This document shows positions 22,685 through 34,190 of a stretch of DNA of 64,000 nucleotides, in pieces. The notes beneath the pieces are model-generated. The model made no database searches. It had not been told where the DNA came from and worked only from the letters and a program-made list of their open reading frames with translations. The DNA comes from Simmondsia chinensis. Its lineage: Eukaryota; Streptophyta; Magnoliopsida; Caryophyllales; Simmondsiaceae. Location: assembly GCA_018398585.1 (NCBI GenBank), contig JAGTTD010000018.1:10423501-10487500 (forward strand), given 5' to 3'. Numbering within the stretch: the stretch's first letter is position 1; each line of letters starts with the position of its first letter. The position numbers were made by a program, and so were the translations under genes.

Positions 22685-24274
22685 GCCACTCAAAGAGTCG
22701 AGCTAACGACTATAAATTAAGCGCTTCTTGGGAGGCAACTCAACTGCTCTTTTCCTTACTTATTTTATTTCATTCTCCTTTTATTTTCATTTTTTATGTT
22801 TATGTACATTTTTGTTCAAACAGGTATTTTGAAACAAGTTTGGGAGTAACCTGATCACAACATTCACCAACAAATATCAATTCTCAAACCTGGGAAGTAT
22901 CTCTCACCTACTGCTTCGTTCTTTATATTTCTTTTTACATTGATGACAATGTTAACTTTAAATTTGGGGGTAGGAGAAACAATTTTTAAAATTTTGAACA
23001 AAAGTTTTTAAAAAGTTTCCTTGTTTTGTCTTTTAGAGTCGGCTTTAGTGCCTCCCAGAGTTTGGAACCTTTGTATGGGGATGTAGATCGTGTCGGCCAA
23101 CAAAAAGATTGTTTATTTTCTACAGTTTTGATAATTAGTCCTTTTAAAATTTCATTAAAAAAATAAATAATTAAAAATAAAAAGAAGAAGAACTTATCAT
23201 CATGCTTTTTAGGCAATTTTTCTACTCTTTTTAGCTCGTTTACATTAATTAGATTTGAATAACCTGATAATCAATTTTTTTTGTGTTCTAATTGCAAAAC
23301 ACGATCTAATCTAAGGCACTATCTTGATAAAACTATGGTCTCTGAGTTCACTAGTTAGCATGGCTGTTTCACTTTTCTTTCTGATTAAAAGATGCTCAAA
23401 TTTGAATGGAGTAGTTTTTTTCTTCCGTCTATGGTCTTCTTTAAGCTTAGTCCTTTGCACTAAGATTATCATTTATATAATAGACTTTGAAGAGTTATGC
23501 CTAAATCTAAAAGAAAAATATGAAAAAAAGGAGAGGAAAAAAAAAGAGGAAAGCATCTCTAGCATCTCTATCCCACATAAACAATTTTAAGATATGTGCT
23601 ACCCATTAAGAGGACGCCTCAGTGGTGACTTCTCTTACTTATGGGTCATCGCCCAAGAGTCAGAGCTTGATTCTGATTGAATATATACTTGGGAAGTCAT
23701 AATGAAGGCTTCTCAGTGGTGGCTTCTCTTACTTATAGCTCATCCCCCAGGAGTCGCAGCTTGATTCTCACCGATGATATACTCACACGGTAATATTAGG
23801 GATGTCTCATTGGTGGCTTCTCTTACTTATGGGTCATCACCCAGGAATCGGAGCTTGATTCTCGCTGAAGATATACTCATGAACCAAGATTGACTTGAGT
23901 AAATAAATTCCTCAAATAAATAAAAAAAAAAGCTATTGTGAATAATTTTAGTTTTGGGCATACTTATTAAGTCTTGTTATGAGTGGTATGATTTTTGTCT
24001 TCTATTTGGTTTGAATATCTTGAGATTAGAAAGAACGGATAAACTTAATTTGCTTAGCTAACTATTGAATTTAGTTACCTAGGTAATTGACATGTTTTTC
24101 CTTAGAAAATATGATTTTTCCTTTAGAACCTTAAACTTTGAGCCTTGGTTATTCTTTTCTAAAAAAGAGTGAACTTGCGTTAAATTGTGGTAGAATTCTT
24201 AAAAAGCATGGAATCATACGCTTTAATGTTTAGCCTTGCTCGAGGACGAATAAGATATAAGTTTGGGGGTATTT
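22685..24274 (+). other. Post-pol region of C1, no ORF, with tandem repeat and PPT
   Basis: About 1.6 kb between integrase and the 3' LTR. It begins with the Athila-like element AAGCGCTTCTTGGGAGGCAAC (also seen decayed in H near 42330). It is AT-rich and holds three tandem repeats at 23612-23885. Just before the LTR is a purine-rich tract near 24259-24274 (AAGTTTGGGGGTATTT), the likely polypurine tract. No env-like frame is visible. Confidence 0.7.
23612..23885 (+). repeat. Three tandem copies, about 94 bp each
   Basis: Units start at about 23621, 23715 and 23809, each carrying GTGGCTTCTCTTACTTAT, then a CATC.CCCA.GA.TC segment, GAGCTTGATTCT and GATATACTCA. The spacing is 94 bases both times. 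The copies differ at many positions, so the array is old. It lies in the non-coding part of C1 between pol and the LTR. Confidence 0.85.
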
Positions 24275-25306
24275 TGATAACTCTAATTTAGTATATAAAT
24301 ATTTATACATTTCTAATCATTTTTCATCAAACTTCTCTATCTTTTGATCGGTTTTGCTCTTTTTCACTCATATTGCCATTTTTTTGCAAAAACACTTATT
24401 TTATGCTAAAATTTGCTAGGTTCTATCATCAAACATCAACAAGTGAATGCAAGATACATCAAACAAAAGCATAAAAATGAGCTAAATTAATCAAAATACT
24501 AGTTTTAGCAAGAAATCACCAAGTTCATGCACAATTCAATTCAACTTGAAAAATGAGTAGCAAAATGCACAAATCAAGTGCCAGGATTGATTAAACAATA
24601 CATTAACAAGAACAACAACATTGCAGAGAATGAAAACCCGCCTGCACAATTCATTTCAACTTGCAATTTTGGGTGGCAAAATTGACGAATCAAGTAAAAG
24701 AACCTCTTGTACACTTCAATAACATGTTCAAGTTGATGTTAAGACTGATTTTGGGTAGCAGAAGCAGAAAAAAAATGAAAAATCAGCAACTTGATTCATA
24801 GCTGCAAAAATTGGGCGGCAAGAGCAAAATGCGGTGCAATGAGGTTTCAGCTTGTAATTTTTTTTGTTGTTAGGTATCACAACCTTATGTATTATAAACA
24901 GGGAGTTAGTGGAAGTGTTTTAGCATCCTTGAACCAGAAAAAAGCTCATAGAAAGTAGAAGAAAGCAGAACAAAAACGGGTGAAGGAAGAAAAAGGAAGG
25001 AAGAAGAAAGTTTGGTTTGTAATTTTGTATTTTTAAGTCTTTCAATCCTTTTCTTCTTTAAAGTTCATGAATTTTTTCTTTGTTATGCTTTATATTATGT
25101 TAATCATGAACTAATTTTTTTATTCCAAGGCTATGACATAGCCTAAGTTGTAATATACGCTCTCTTCTAATTCAATGTATTCAATATTTTGTTTATTGCA
25201 CTGTTGAAGTGTTTATCATTGTTTTTCTTTAGTTTTAAATGCTTGATCACTATTTAAGGCCTATAATGATTCATAATGAGTCCGAGAAGAGATTTATGAT
25301 GATTAC
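24275..25306 (+). repeat. 3' LTR of C1, first part
   Basis: Starts TGATAACTCTAATTTAG right after the polypurine tract and runs parallel to 14036 onward. It is interrupted at 25307 by element E; ATTAC at 25302-25306 is the left copy of E's duplication. The rest of this LTR is at 30971-31477. Confidence 0.9.
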
Positions 25307-26125
25307 TGATATGAACTTCACCAACAATTGTGATGAAAACCGATAACAATGATGGTTTGGAACCCCAAGATCTTGTAGACAAGATTTGTTGAGCCTTGAT
25401 CCGTCACCTAACAAGATGAAAACCAAGACTACGAAGGATAGAAACGCCACACCAAGAAACCTAAGAATCTCTCAAGAATCAAGGTGATAAGTTTGGTTGT
25501 TTGAACGCCACAAGATTAACTTGATAAGTTCAAAGAGTTCTTTCAAGAACGAAGAGGAACACAAGACCTCACAATGATAATAATTTTCTGAAAAAAAATC
25601 TGATTACAAAATTCGTAATGCCCATGCTATATACTTGGAACAACCCTCCAAGAATAGGAAAAGTCATAACTACAGCTTTAAAAGCAACACAAACATCAAC
25701 ATAAACAAGTCCCCACGTTTTTAGGCCTCTTGGACTTCTAGAGGCAGCCAAAAATAACTAAATAACTAAATTCAATGTATTTAACATAACCAGCCAAGAC
25801 CAAGTTCATTCCCCCATTTAATATCCTCGAAACTCAACAAATTCACGCCCTTTTATGGTCAGACCATGCTGGTCACGTTTTTGCATGCTAATTAGCCTCT
25901 TCAATTGCTTTTACGACATGGACTAAGCCTTGCTTATTATTTGAGCCCATCTTGGTCTTTTTAGAATCAGCCCAATTCTCTTGGATTAGCCCATTTAGTG
26001 CTTCCTTGAAACGTTTGGCTCTAAGTCTTGTAATTGGGCCACTAGGAGGTGACAAAGGGTCTTGCGCAAATTCAGCTCCATTCCCACGTGTATGATCAGA
26101 ATGTCTAGCTCCTTGATTTGCATCA
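25307..26125 (-). repeat. 3' LTR of element E, partly coding
   Basis: An 819-bp LTR that pairs with 30144-30965. The end of pol (25888-26125) lies inside it. In element sense it is preceded by the purine tract AGAGGGGGAGAA (reverse complement of 26126-26137). The matching 5' LTR also reads PSGPITRLRAK in one frame at 30800-30988 but is not part of a gene there. Confidence 0.85.
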
Positions 26126-28809
26126 TTCTCCCCCTCTTGAGAAGGATTTTTCCTCAAATCATCACCTACATCAAAAGGAGACAAATCAGCAACATTAAAG
26201 CTTGCACTGACACCATACTCACCCGGTAAGTCAAACTTGTAGGCATTATCATTGATGTGTTCCACTACTTGAAATGGTCCATCACCCCGAGGTAGGAGTT
26301 TTGAACGTCGTTTCTCTGGAAAACGGTCCTTACTTAAGTGCAACCAAACCCAATCTCCTGGTTCAAACACTACCTTCTTGCGTCTCTTGTTGGCTTGATG
26401 GACATATTGTTAAGTCCTCATTTCAATGTTCAGCCGTGCCTTTGCATGAATCATCTTTACAAATTCAGCCTTCTTTTTGCCATCTAAGTTCACACGTTCA
26501 CTCAAAGGGAGAGGAGTTAAATCCAAAGGTGACAATGGATTAAAGCCATAAATAATTTCAAATGGTGAAAACTTAGTTGCAGAATGTATACTTCTATTGT
26601 AAGCAAATTCAACATGTGGCAAACAATCTTCCCATGTTTTCAAGTTCATTTTAATGATAGCACGCAACAAAGAAGACAAAGTTCTATTCACTACTTCAGT
26701 TTGACCATCCGTTTGTGGATGACAAGTAGTAGAAAACAACAACTTGGTTCCCAACTTTCCCCACAAAGTCTTCCAAAAGTAACTCAAAAACTTTGCATCC
26801 CTATCAGAAACAATGGTCCTAGGCATGCCATGTAACCTAACAATTTCTTTGAAGAACAAATCAGCTATATGTGATGCATCATCGGTTTTATGACATGCAA
26901 TGAAGTGTGCCATCTTGGAAATTCTATCTAACACCACAAAAACTGAATCTCTCCCCCTCTTAGTCCTAGGTAAACCTAAAACAAAATCCATAGAAATATC
27001 AGTCCAAGGTTCACTACGTATTGGCAAAGGGGTGTACAAACCTTGGGGTTTCAACTTAGACTTAGCCTGTGTACAGGTGATACACTTCTCACGGATTCTT
27101 TCCACATCACGTTTCATATGAGGCCAAAAAAAATGATCATGCAAAATTCCTAAAGTCTTAGCTACACCAAAATGACCCATCAAACCACCACCATGAGCTT
27201 CTCTCACAAGCAATTCACGCAAAGAACACTTAGGCACACACAGTTTATTTTCCCGAAACAAAAATCCATCATGCCTATAAAACATACCAAACGCCACTTT
27301 TTCACATGCATTGAACACATCACCAAAATCAGAATCTTGTGCATACAAATCCTTAATGTATTCAAAGCCAAGCAATTTTGTATCTAGAATGGAAAGTAAA
27401 GCATACCTTCCGGATAATGCATCAGCCACCACATTTTCCTTACCTTGCTTGTATCTGATTACATAAGGAAATGTTTCAATGAATTCCACCCACTTGGCAT
27501 GGCGTTTGTTCAACCTTTGCTGTCCTTTCAAATGCTTCAAAGATTCATGATCTGTGTGAATCACAAATTCCTTTGGCCATAGATAGTGCTTCCAATTTTC
27601 CAAAGCCCTTACCAAGGCATACATCTCCTTATAATAAGTGGGGTAATTTCGGGCTACCCACCTCAACTTTTCACTGAAATAAGCAATTGGACGGCCTTCT
27701 TGCATCAAAACAGCTCCGATACCTATTCCTGAAGCATCACACTCAATTTCAAAAGTTTTAGCAAAGTTAGGTAAAACAAGCAAAGGTGCATTAGTTAACT
27801 TTTCTTTGATCTGATTAAATGCCTTTTCTTGTTCTTTCCCCCACTTAAACGGCACATTTTTCTTGATGACTTCAGTAAGAGGGGCGGCTAAGCTACTAAA
27901 ATCACGCACAAACTGTCTATAGAAGCTAGCTAAGCCGTGGAAACTCCTCACTTGGCTGATTGTTGTAGGCGTTGGCCACTCTTGGATTGCCTTCACCTTT
28001 TCCTCGTCAACCTCAATTCCTCTCTTACTAACAACAAAACCAAGAAACACAAGCTTATCCGTACAAAAGGTGCACTTCATGAGGTTAGCAAACAACTTTT
28101 CTTTCCTTAGAATTTCCAAAACAGATTTCAAATGCATTACATGTTCTTCCAAGTTTTTGCTATAAATTAGGATATCATCAAAATACACAACTACAAATCT
28201 GCCAATAAATGCACACAAAACATGGTTCATCAAACGCATAAATGTGCTCGGAGCATTAGTTAAACCGAAAGGCATCACTAACCACTCATACAAACCATAT
28301 TTAGTCTTAAAAGCAATTTTCCATTCATCACCTTCCTTCATCCTAATCTGATGATATCCACTCTTGAGATCAATTTTTGTAAAGATACAAGAACCATGCA
28401 ATTCATCCAACATATCATCTAATCTAGGAATGGGATGACGATACTTTACCGTTATGTTGTTGATGGCTCGGCAGTCAACACACATCCTCCATGTTCCATC
28501 CTTCTTAGGGACTAATAGCACCGGAACCGCACAAGGACTCATGCTTTCATGCACATACCCCTTCTCCAATAATTCACCTACTTGCCTCTGAAGTTCCTTG
28601 GTCTCCTCAGGATTGCTCCTATAAGCAGGTCGGTTTGGAATTGATGCACTGGGTATGAAATCAATTTGATGTTCAATCCCTCGGATTGGAGGTAAGCCAT
28701 AAGGTACCTCTTCGGGAAGGACATCTTCAAACTCCTGCAAAAGAGAAACAATATCGCTCAGCAAAGCACCGACGAGATCATTAGTACATAAAAGAGCCTC
28801 CTTGTACAT
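25888..28809 (-). pseudogene. pol: Pol of element E: RT, RNase H, integrase, CR-like tail
   Basis: A 799-residue open frame (26410-28809), then a single in-frame TAA at 26410-26412, then the same frame to 25888. [16 protein letters not shown] near residue 100, [12 protein letters not shown] near 180, catalytic YFDD at about 209-212. RNase [26 protein letters not shown]. Integrase zinc: [15 protein letters not shown], then CITCTQAK. Core: [37 protein letters not shown]-terminal: FEPGDWVWLHL, FNVADLSPFD, then the CR-like motif GPITRLRAKRFKEAL inside the LTR. All catalytic residues I can check are present. Missing upstream protease and the stop argue against present autonomy. A chromodomain is not seen. 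Confidence 0.9.
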
Positions 28810-28865
28810 GAGTACAATAAGGGGCTGGTGTGAAAATAATGCTTGTCCCTTTTTGGAGCTGTCTT

Positions 28866-29745
28866 CTACGGGCTGGTGGTAGTCATAAGTTGTCCCCTCC
28901 TAGCCAATCCCTTCCGTTTGAATTGTTCCTCCACCTTTATGGCTTGATGCACCATATCTGGCAACTCCACATAGTGCTGTAACTCGACTATATCCGCAAT
29001 TTCACGATTTAAACCGTGCAAAAACCTAGCCATGGTGGCTTCCCGGTCCTCTTCTACATTAGCCGGGATCATAGCTACCTCCATCTCCTTGTAATACTCA
29101 TCCACACTCTTGGAACCTTGAATTAACCTCTGCAACTTTTGATACAACCCCCTATAATAGTGGCTGGGTACAAAACGCTTCCTCATAAGCATTTTCATCT
29201 CCTCCCAAGTGTCCACGGGTGGCTCTCTATCCCCTATAATAGTCGGTGAATTCAATTGCAGTCAACTTAATCTTCTTTATCTCCGAGTAGTTGTGACAAT
29301 CAAACACCATCTCCATTTTAGTTTCCCACTCCAAATAAGCTTCAGGATCATTTTTCCCTTGAAATGATGGGAATTTAATCTTTATGTTTCCTAAATCATT
29401 ATCCCTCCTAGGCCTACCCATCCTAGCTTCTCTATTCTCATACCCATGCTCAAACCTGCCATGGTTCAAATATGGCTCATCAAACTCCTCCGACTCCGCC
29501 TCTTCCTCAACATTCCGCCATGGAACACGCCCACCTTGCTGCCTATTGGGGATGTCTTGTTGCTGTCCCCTAGGAGTTCCCGCTTCTACCCTGTCCAACC
29601 TCTCGTGAATAGGTTCTAATTCAGCCCTCAACATACGCCTCACCTCCCCGAACAACGCTTCCATTTGGAGGTTCGGAACTGCGGGTTGCCGAAATTCTTC
29701 GGTTGTGTCTTCTTCTTGAATGTTGGACATGTTTAGAGTCTGCAA
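28866..29745 (-). pseudogene. gag: Gag of element E, frameshifted and truncated
   Basis: Starts MQTLNMSNIQEEDTTEEF at 29745. The N-terminal part has VRRMLRAELEPIHERLDRVE, then the capsid beginning FPSFQGKNDPEAYLEWETKM, FDCHNYSEIKKIKLTAIEFTDY. The frame breaks at about 29235, with a small deletion, and resumes as VDTWEEMKMLMRKRFVPSHY, KSVDEYYKEMEVAMI, HYVELPDMVHQAIKVE, ending near 28866. No zinc knuckle follows. The usual gag C-terminus and protease are deleted, placing RT directly downstream. Confidence 0.85.
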
Positions 29746-30143
29746 AACAACGTTAGAATCCTCACAAGCACTCCCTCACGTGTTTCACTCAAGGATTGAT
29801 ACACTTGCACTCGTGTTTTCACTCTAAACGGCTTTTACCCTCTTATGGTCTAACACACTCTTGCCTTTTTCCACTCTTTTGTGTCTTCTTTAGTTCTTAA
29901 TCGAACTTCAAGAAACTAATTTCAAAATAATCCAGCAGCAATTCAAAAATGAGAAATAACCAAAACTCATCAAAAGGTCAAGAACTTGAATAAGGTAAGA
30001 AACAAGATTGAAAGGAAGAAATTTTCTTACTGGAATCGTGTACTTTTTTTTTATATTATTAATTAATTTTTTTTTTTGCTCTTTTTTTTTTTTTTTTACT
30101 ACAGCAGGGAACAGAAAACATGAAAATAAAAGATAGTCAAACA
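29746..30143 (-). other. Leader between 5' LTR and gag of element E
   Basis: Non-coding leader with two poly(T) runs (about 30046-30100). I cannot identify a convincing PBS next to the LTR end at 30144: the sequence there, in element sense, is TGTTTGACTATC. The LTR edge is uncertain by a few bases because this copy has three extra A after TGA. Confidence 0.5.
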
Positions 30144-30965
30144 TGAAAATATGAACTTCACAAACAATTGTGATGAAACCCGATAACAATGATGGTTTGG
30201 AACCCCAAGATCGTGTAGACAAGATTTGTTGAGCCTTGACCCGTCACCTAACAAGATGAAAACCAAGACTACGAAGGATTGAAATGCCACACCAAGAAAC
30301 CTAAGAATCTCTCAAGAATCAAGGTGATAAGTTTGGTTGTTTAAACGCCACAAGATTAACTTGATAAGTTCAAAGAGTTCTTTCAAGAACGAAGAGGAAC
30401 ACAAGACCTCACAATGATAATAATTTTCTGAAAACAAAATCTGATTACAAAATTCTTAATGCCCATGCTATATACTTGGAAACCCTCCAAGAATAGGAAA
30501 AGTCATAACTACAGCTTTAAAAGCAACACAAACATCAACATAAACAAGTCCCCACGTTTTTAGGCCTCTTGGACTTCTAGAGGCAGCCAAAAATAACTAA
30601 ATGACTAAATTCAATGTATTTATCATAACCAGCCAAGACCAAGTTCATTCCCCCATTTAATATCGTTGAAACTCAACAAATTCACGCCCATTTATGGTCA
30701 GACCATGCTGGTCACGTTTTTGCATGCTAATTAGCCTCTTCAATTGCTTTGTTGACATGGACTAAGCCTTGATTATTATTTGAGCCCATCTTGGTCTTTT
30801 TAGAATAAGCCCAATTCTCTTGGATTAGCCCATTTAGTGACTTCCTTGAAATGCTTGGCTCTAAGTCTTGTAATTGGGCCACTAGGAAGTGACAAAGGGT
30901 CTTGTGCAAATTCAGCTCCATTCCCACGTGTATGATCAGCATGTCCAGCTCCTTGATTTGCATCA
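30144..30965 (-). repeat. 5' LTR of element E
   Basis: Pairs with 25307-26125, ending GCATCA at 30965 next to TSD ATTAC. Differences from the other LTR are scattered, with a few short indels. Confidence 0.85.
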
Positions 30966-30970
30966 ATTAC

Positions 30971-31477
30971 TAAGGTGATAAGCACCACAAATTAAGCGAT
31001 TGCTCGAGAGAGATTAACATGATTTGTGTGGTTTTAAGTGAAAATCATAGACCTTTAAAAACTCTTTTCTTATTTAAATTCATGCATGAGAGTGATGAGT
31101 TAATATGTAAAAGGGTATGCTAAATGTTGCTCGAGGGAGAATATTTAGTAAATTAGGGTTTTCAACCATCAACACGGAATAACAACTTGAATACCGAGAA
31201 TAGAAAAGCGTATTAATTCAACTAGGTGAAATCGTATGCCTTAAATCTTATTAAATCGTAAAAACCTACAAAAAAAAACAGTAACCTTAGATAAAAATTT
31301 TTGTTTCCTTTTATTTTATTTTGTTTTATATCAAAAACCTCAATTTTCAGTTTTTCAAATAGTATTAAAACTACTAATTTCGGTACTCGCTCAATAACAA
31401 TCCTGGTGATACTTACTACTTTATTACTTGATACGACTAGTGCACTTGCTAAAGCGTATACACCAAGTTAAGCATCA
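30971..31477 (+). repeat. 3' LTR of C1, second part
   Basis: Continues the LTR from 25306 with TAAGGTGATAAGCACC and ends AGCATCA, next to TSD ATCAC at 31478-31482. It matches 15134-15639 of the 5' LTR. Confidence 0.9.
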
Positions 31478-31482
31478 ATCAC

Positions 31483-32863
31483 TCAAGAGTGGTTCAAGGT
31501 TACATGCAAGTTGAAGAAAACAATTAGCTTGTTAGCAATCATCAAAATGCTTTTATTGAGAAAATCAGAGAGAGATCAAGATCAATTCCAGCTGAAATAA
31601 GTGTGCAGCTCAGTGGGGAAATCAGGGATAGATCTGACCTTAATCCAGAGATGTACAAAGCTGTTTTGACGTTCCAACGGTTTCATGGGCTGGGGTATTT
31701 TGCATTAAAGGATTGGAGTTTGTTCATTTGAGAATAAATTGGATACTTAAAGAGCCTAGATACAAGGTTCCTTGAACTTTAGCTACAGAATACCATTTGA
31801 ATGCAGGAAACAAACAGAAGTGAAAGACTTTGTGAAAAAACTGAAATTTGTGTGCTGCAGGCTGAAGGCAGTTAGTGGGGCTACCCTGATGGTTCAAGCC
31901 TTGAAAGAATCTCCTTGGAGTTTAACCATGACGCTTGAGAACTTATCTTGGTGGAGAAAAGTTCAAAATTTTCAAGCCAAAGTTTTTAATTGCTCAAGAA
32001 CCCAAGCTGGAATATTGCACTGGGAAGCAATTTGGTAGGTGTTTTTTGTGCACTCTCTTTATGTCTTGGCAAGTAAAGGAAGTGGAAGTATGTAGTGAGG
32101 ATGGCAAGGATCAAAGTCAAGTTATGGTTGAATGTGCAAGAGTTTGGGAAAAGGGAGTTGAGATTTCCATAACTTCGATGTTCAAACATGAGGCACAGCC
32201 AGCAGATTTCAGAGAAGCTGATGTGAGTTCATTGATTTGCTCATTGCACTTGTTGGAATCAGCATCTAAGGATGCTAATTGGACAAGGGAATGTGCAAGC
32301 TGGGTCCCTGGAAGCCTTGGACAGTTAAGAACAACTAAAAGCCTCTTCCTAAGTAGGATAATGGATAGGTTTTGCAAGATTAACAGCAGCATAACATTTG
32401 GGTTTCGCACTGTTAGACAATTGAAGCTCATGATAGGGGTTGTAATTCTTAGGCCACAGCTGTTGCTCTCAAGGTCATTAGTGCGCAACAAATGCGAGAT
32501 TTTGATGTTGGTTTTGGCTTCAGAATTTGGCTGTATTCAGAGAACAACAAGAGGTCGTCGGAGAATAACAAATAAGGTATTGATGTTAGAAAACAACAAG
32601 AGGTCATCAGAGAACAACAAATGCAAGAATTATGGGCAGAAGCAGGAACAAACTCAGATGTACAATAATGATAGCCGGACCCCAACATGAAATAGCAAGT
32701 TTTAAGCTGCAGTTCAGATTTAGATCTTAATGTTCATTTGCAGGAGGGCTCTTAGTGACAATCATCTATCTTTTAACTCCAATTTCTACAACAACAAGGG
32801 TTCTTCAAGTCACAACTCTCTACTAAGATTCTTGAGGGCAAGAATCTCTAAAGGTTGGAGTAC
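31483..32863 (+). pseudogene. Element B protein, C-terminal part (unknown)
   Basis: Resumes element B after C1. Broken frames give IPAEISVQLSGEIRDRSDL (31586 onward), then 31772-32038 with IPFECRKQTEVKDFVKKLKFVCCR, and an overlapping frame 31935-32690 with VMVECARVWEKGVEIS and ICSLHLLESASKDANW. In D the minus-strand reading at 61603-61812 (FDCRKQKEVQIG, HLCCRQ) matches the first of these. The end has repeated Arg/Asn-rich words (ENNKRSSENNK). AAGGTTGGAG at 32851-32860 may serve as polypurine tract. Function unknown. Confidence 0.5.
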
Positions 32864-33281
32864 TGTCATGACCTGAGATTTTGAGTTAAGTACTAGAAAG
32901 TCATAGGTTGTAATAAAATCTTTTAAGTCTTTATTATTAGCTTATTAGTACTTCATTTAGGGGGTATTAGCCTAATCAGTACTCTTTAGTTCACTTGTAT
33001 AAGTGAAGGTTAGTTAAATGTTAGTTAACAAGTCAATAGTGGCGGCTAAGAGTGGGAATGTCAGTTAGATATGAAGGTCAAATGCATTGTGTTCTCTAGC
33101 CATAGGAAGTAGTCTAAATATAGTGATTCATCAAGGAAGAAGCATTATTGAATGATAAACACTTGAATTCTCTTTCTCATCTTAAACTCTCTCTCTCTAT
33201 TTCTCATCTCCTTTCATCTCTTTCTCATCTCATACTCTATTATCCTTTGGTTATGATCAAGATTCATCTTGAATCATAACA
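32864..33281 (+). repeat. 3' LTR of element B
   Basis: Starts TGTCATGACC and ends ATCATAACA, followed by TSD CATGG at 33282-33286. It is 44 bases longer than the 5' LTR because it keeps a segment near 32949-32996 that the 5' copy lacks. Confidence 0.85.
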
Positions 33282-33286
33282 CATGG

Positions 33287-34190
33287 TCTAAAACTTTTGT
33301 CTTAAATACCATGGTTTCTTTACATTAAGTCCTTGGTACCTTGTACCCTGAGGCTAATTGAGCCAAGTCATTGGATGCTTTGTATAGTTCTCAAAGAATA
33401 TGTTCAAACTAAACACCATCGAACGTACTTAATAGTTTTTGCATCATTGAGATGTACTTGTTCGAGGTATTGCTTAATCATTGAAATTCCCCTTTTATGT
33501 GGCAAATGACCAACTATTAATATCCTCTTATGATAACATTTGGGACTTGCATTTCTAAGAGTGTATGTAGACCTATGATTAATGCCTCATACTCTGTCAT
33601 GTTGATGGAGCACTTGCCAACCAAGGTAACAGCTAACTTGGTGATAATCCCAATAGGACATTCAATCACAATCTCAATTCTAGTGCTTGAATTGGTCTTA
33701 ATTCATCAAAGTATAGTTTCCAAGGAACCGTTTCCACTACTACGAGCTGGTCTGGCTCATAGTCCAAGGCAGTATGAATGCTTGGATGGTCAACTAAAAA
33801 GTTTGTTAAGGCTTGGCCTTTAACTGACTTTTGTTACACATATACCAATTGAAACTGAAGCAAAGCAATACTTCATTTGTTTAATCTTCCTCTTATGAGA
33901 GGTCAATCCTACGTGTACTTAAGCACATCTGTCTAAGCAACCACATTTTTTTTTTTTTTTTTTGAGCACAAGCAACCACATAAATGGTAATGCTAAGAAG
34001 TAATGTCTTAATTTCACATATACATAGAATAGAGATAGACACAATTTCTCAAAACAGGAGTATTTTATTTCACATTCATTTAAACAATGAATTAGGTAGA
34101 ACACAACTTGTTCAAATCTTTGCTCATTTTTACAAGGACTAACCCATTAATTCATTAGAAGCAGAGACATAAATCTTCAAAGGTTTGCCT
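33287..34190 (-). pseudogene. pol: RNase H and second RNase H-like region of G
   Basis: Heavily broken. Readable words include VKGQALTNFLVDHPS (about 33770-33815, the end of Tat RNase H) and, further on toward 33300, ALIIGLHTLLEM-like and LVVGHL-like pieces that fit the extra RNase H domain typical of Tat elements. A 24-base poly(T) insertion sits at 33946-33969. Multiple stops; no function left. Confidence 0.6.
33946..33969 (-). mobile_element. Tiny poly(A)-type retroposon insertion with 11-bp TSD
   Basis: Eighteen T followed by GAGCAC, flanked by perfect copies of AAGCAACCACA at 33935-33945 and 33970-33980. On the minus strand this reads as six unique bases plus a poly(A) tail, as expected of an extremely 5'-truncated SINE or LINE insertion. 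It lies in the RNase H region of G. Confidence 0.6.

Larger units (their letters stand above)
25307..30965 (-). mobile_element. CRM-like chromovirus E
   Basis: Minus-strand Ty3/gypsy element with a perfect TSD ATTAC (25302-25306 and 30966-30970). LTRs: 25307-26125 (3' in element sense) and 30144-30965 (5'). The LTR starts TGATGCAAAT in element sense and ends TTCATATCA. The pol frame runs into the 3' LTR, and there it encodes GPITRLRAKRFKEALNGL, resembling the CR motif found at the integrase C-terminus of centromeric CRM chromoviruses. Gag lacks its zinc knuckle, and the protease is gone, with only about 60 bases between gag and RT. LTRs differ at few positions by eye, so this is one of the younger insertions. 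Confidence 0.85.
14036..31477 (+). mobile_element. Athila-like Ty3/gypsy element C1 with nested E and hAT
   Basis: Plus-strand element with a perfect TSD ATCAC (14031-14035 and 31478-31482). Its 5' LTR is 14036-15639. Its 3' LTR is 24275-25306 plus 30971-31477, split by element E. The PBS is TGGCGCCGTTGCCGGGGA at 15646-15663, the form typical of Athila. Coding order: gag remnant, protease, RT, RNase H, integrase, then 1.6 kb with no ORF before the LTR. There is no env-like ORF. A hAT fragment replaces part of gag at 16358-18064. Pol is unusually readable for such an old element. Confidence 0.9.
3265..33281 (+). mobile_element. LTR element B (unclassified coding), 30 kb with nested insertions
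   Basis: Plus-strand LTR retrotransposon flanked by perfect 5-bp duplications CATGG (3260-3264 and 33282-33286). Its LTRs are 3265-3638 and 32864-33281, and the PBS is TGGTATGAGAGC at 3641-3652. Removing nested A (5602-13845) and C1 (14036-31477) leaves about 3.5 kb of internal sequence: 3639-5601, 13846-14035 and 31483-32863. That sequence encodes broken protein also found in element D (60337-64000), but no gag, protease, RT or integrase motif that I recognise. B inserted between the RNase H and integrase parts of Tat element G. Confidence 0.85.

Noticed and set aside
23612..23885. CRISPR-like array
   Set aside because: Three adjacent units with no spacers, in a plant retrotransposon. It is a plain tandem repeat.
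30800..30988. Second copy of the CR-like coding segment as a gene
   Set aside because: It is the 5' LTR copy of element E. There is no pol upstream of it in this position.
32117..32491. 124-residue minus-strand open frame
   Set aside because: Antisense to the element B coding region, which is supported by similarity to element D. The minus frame has no such support.
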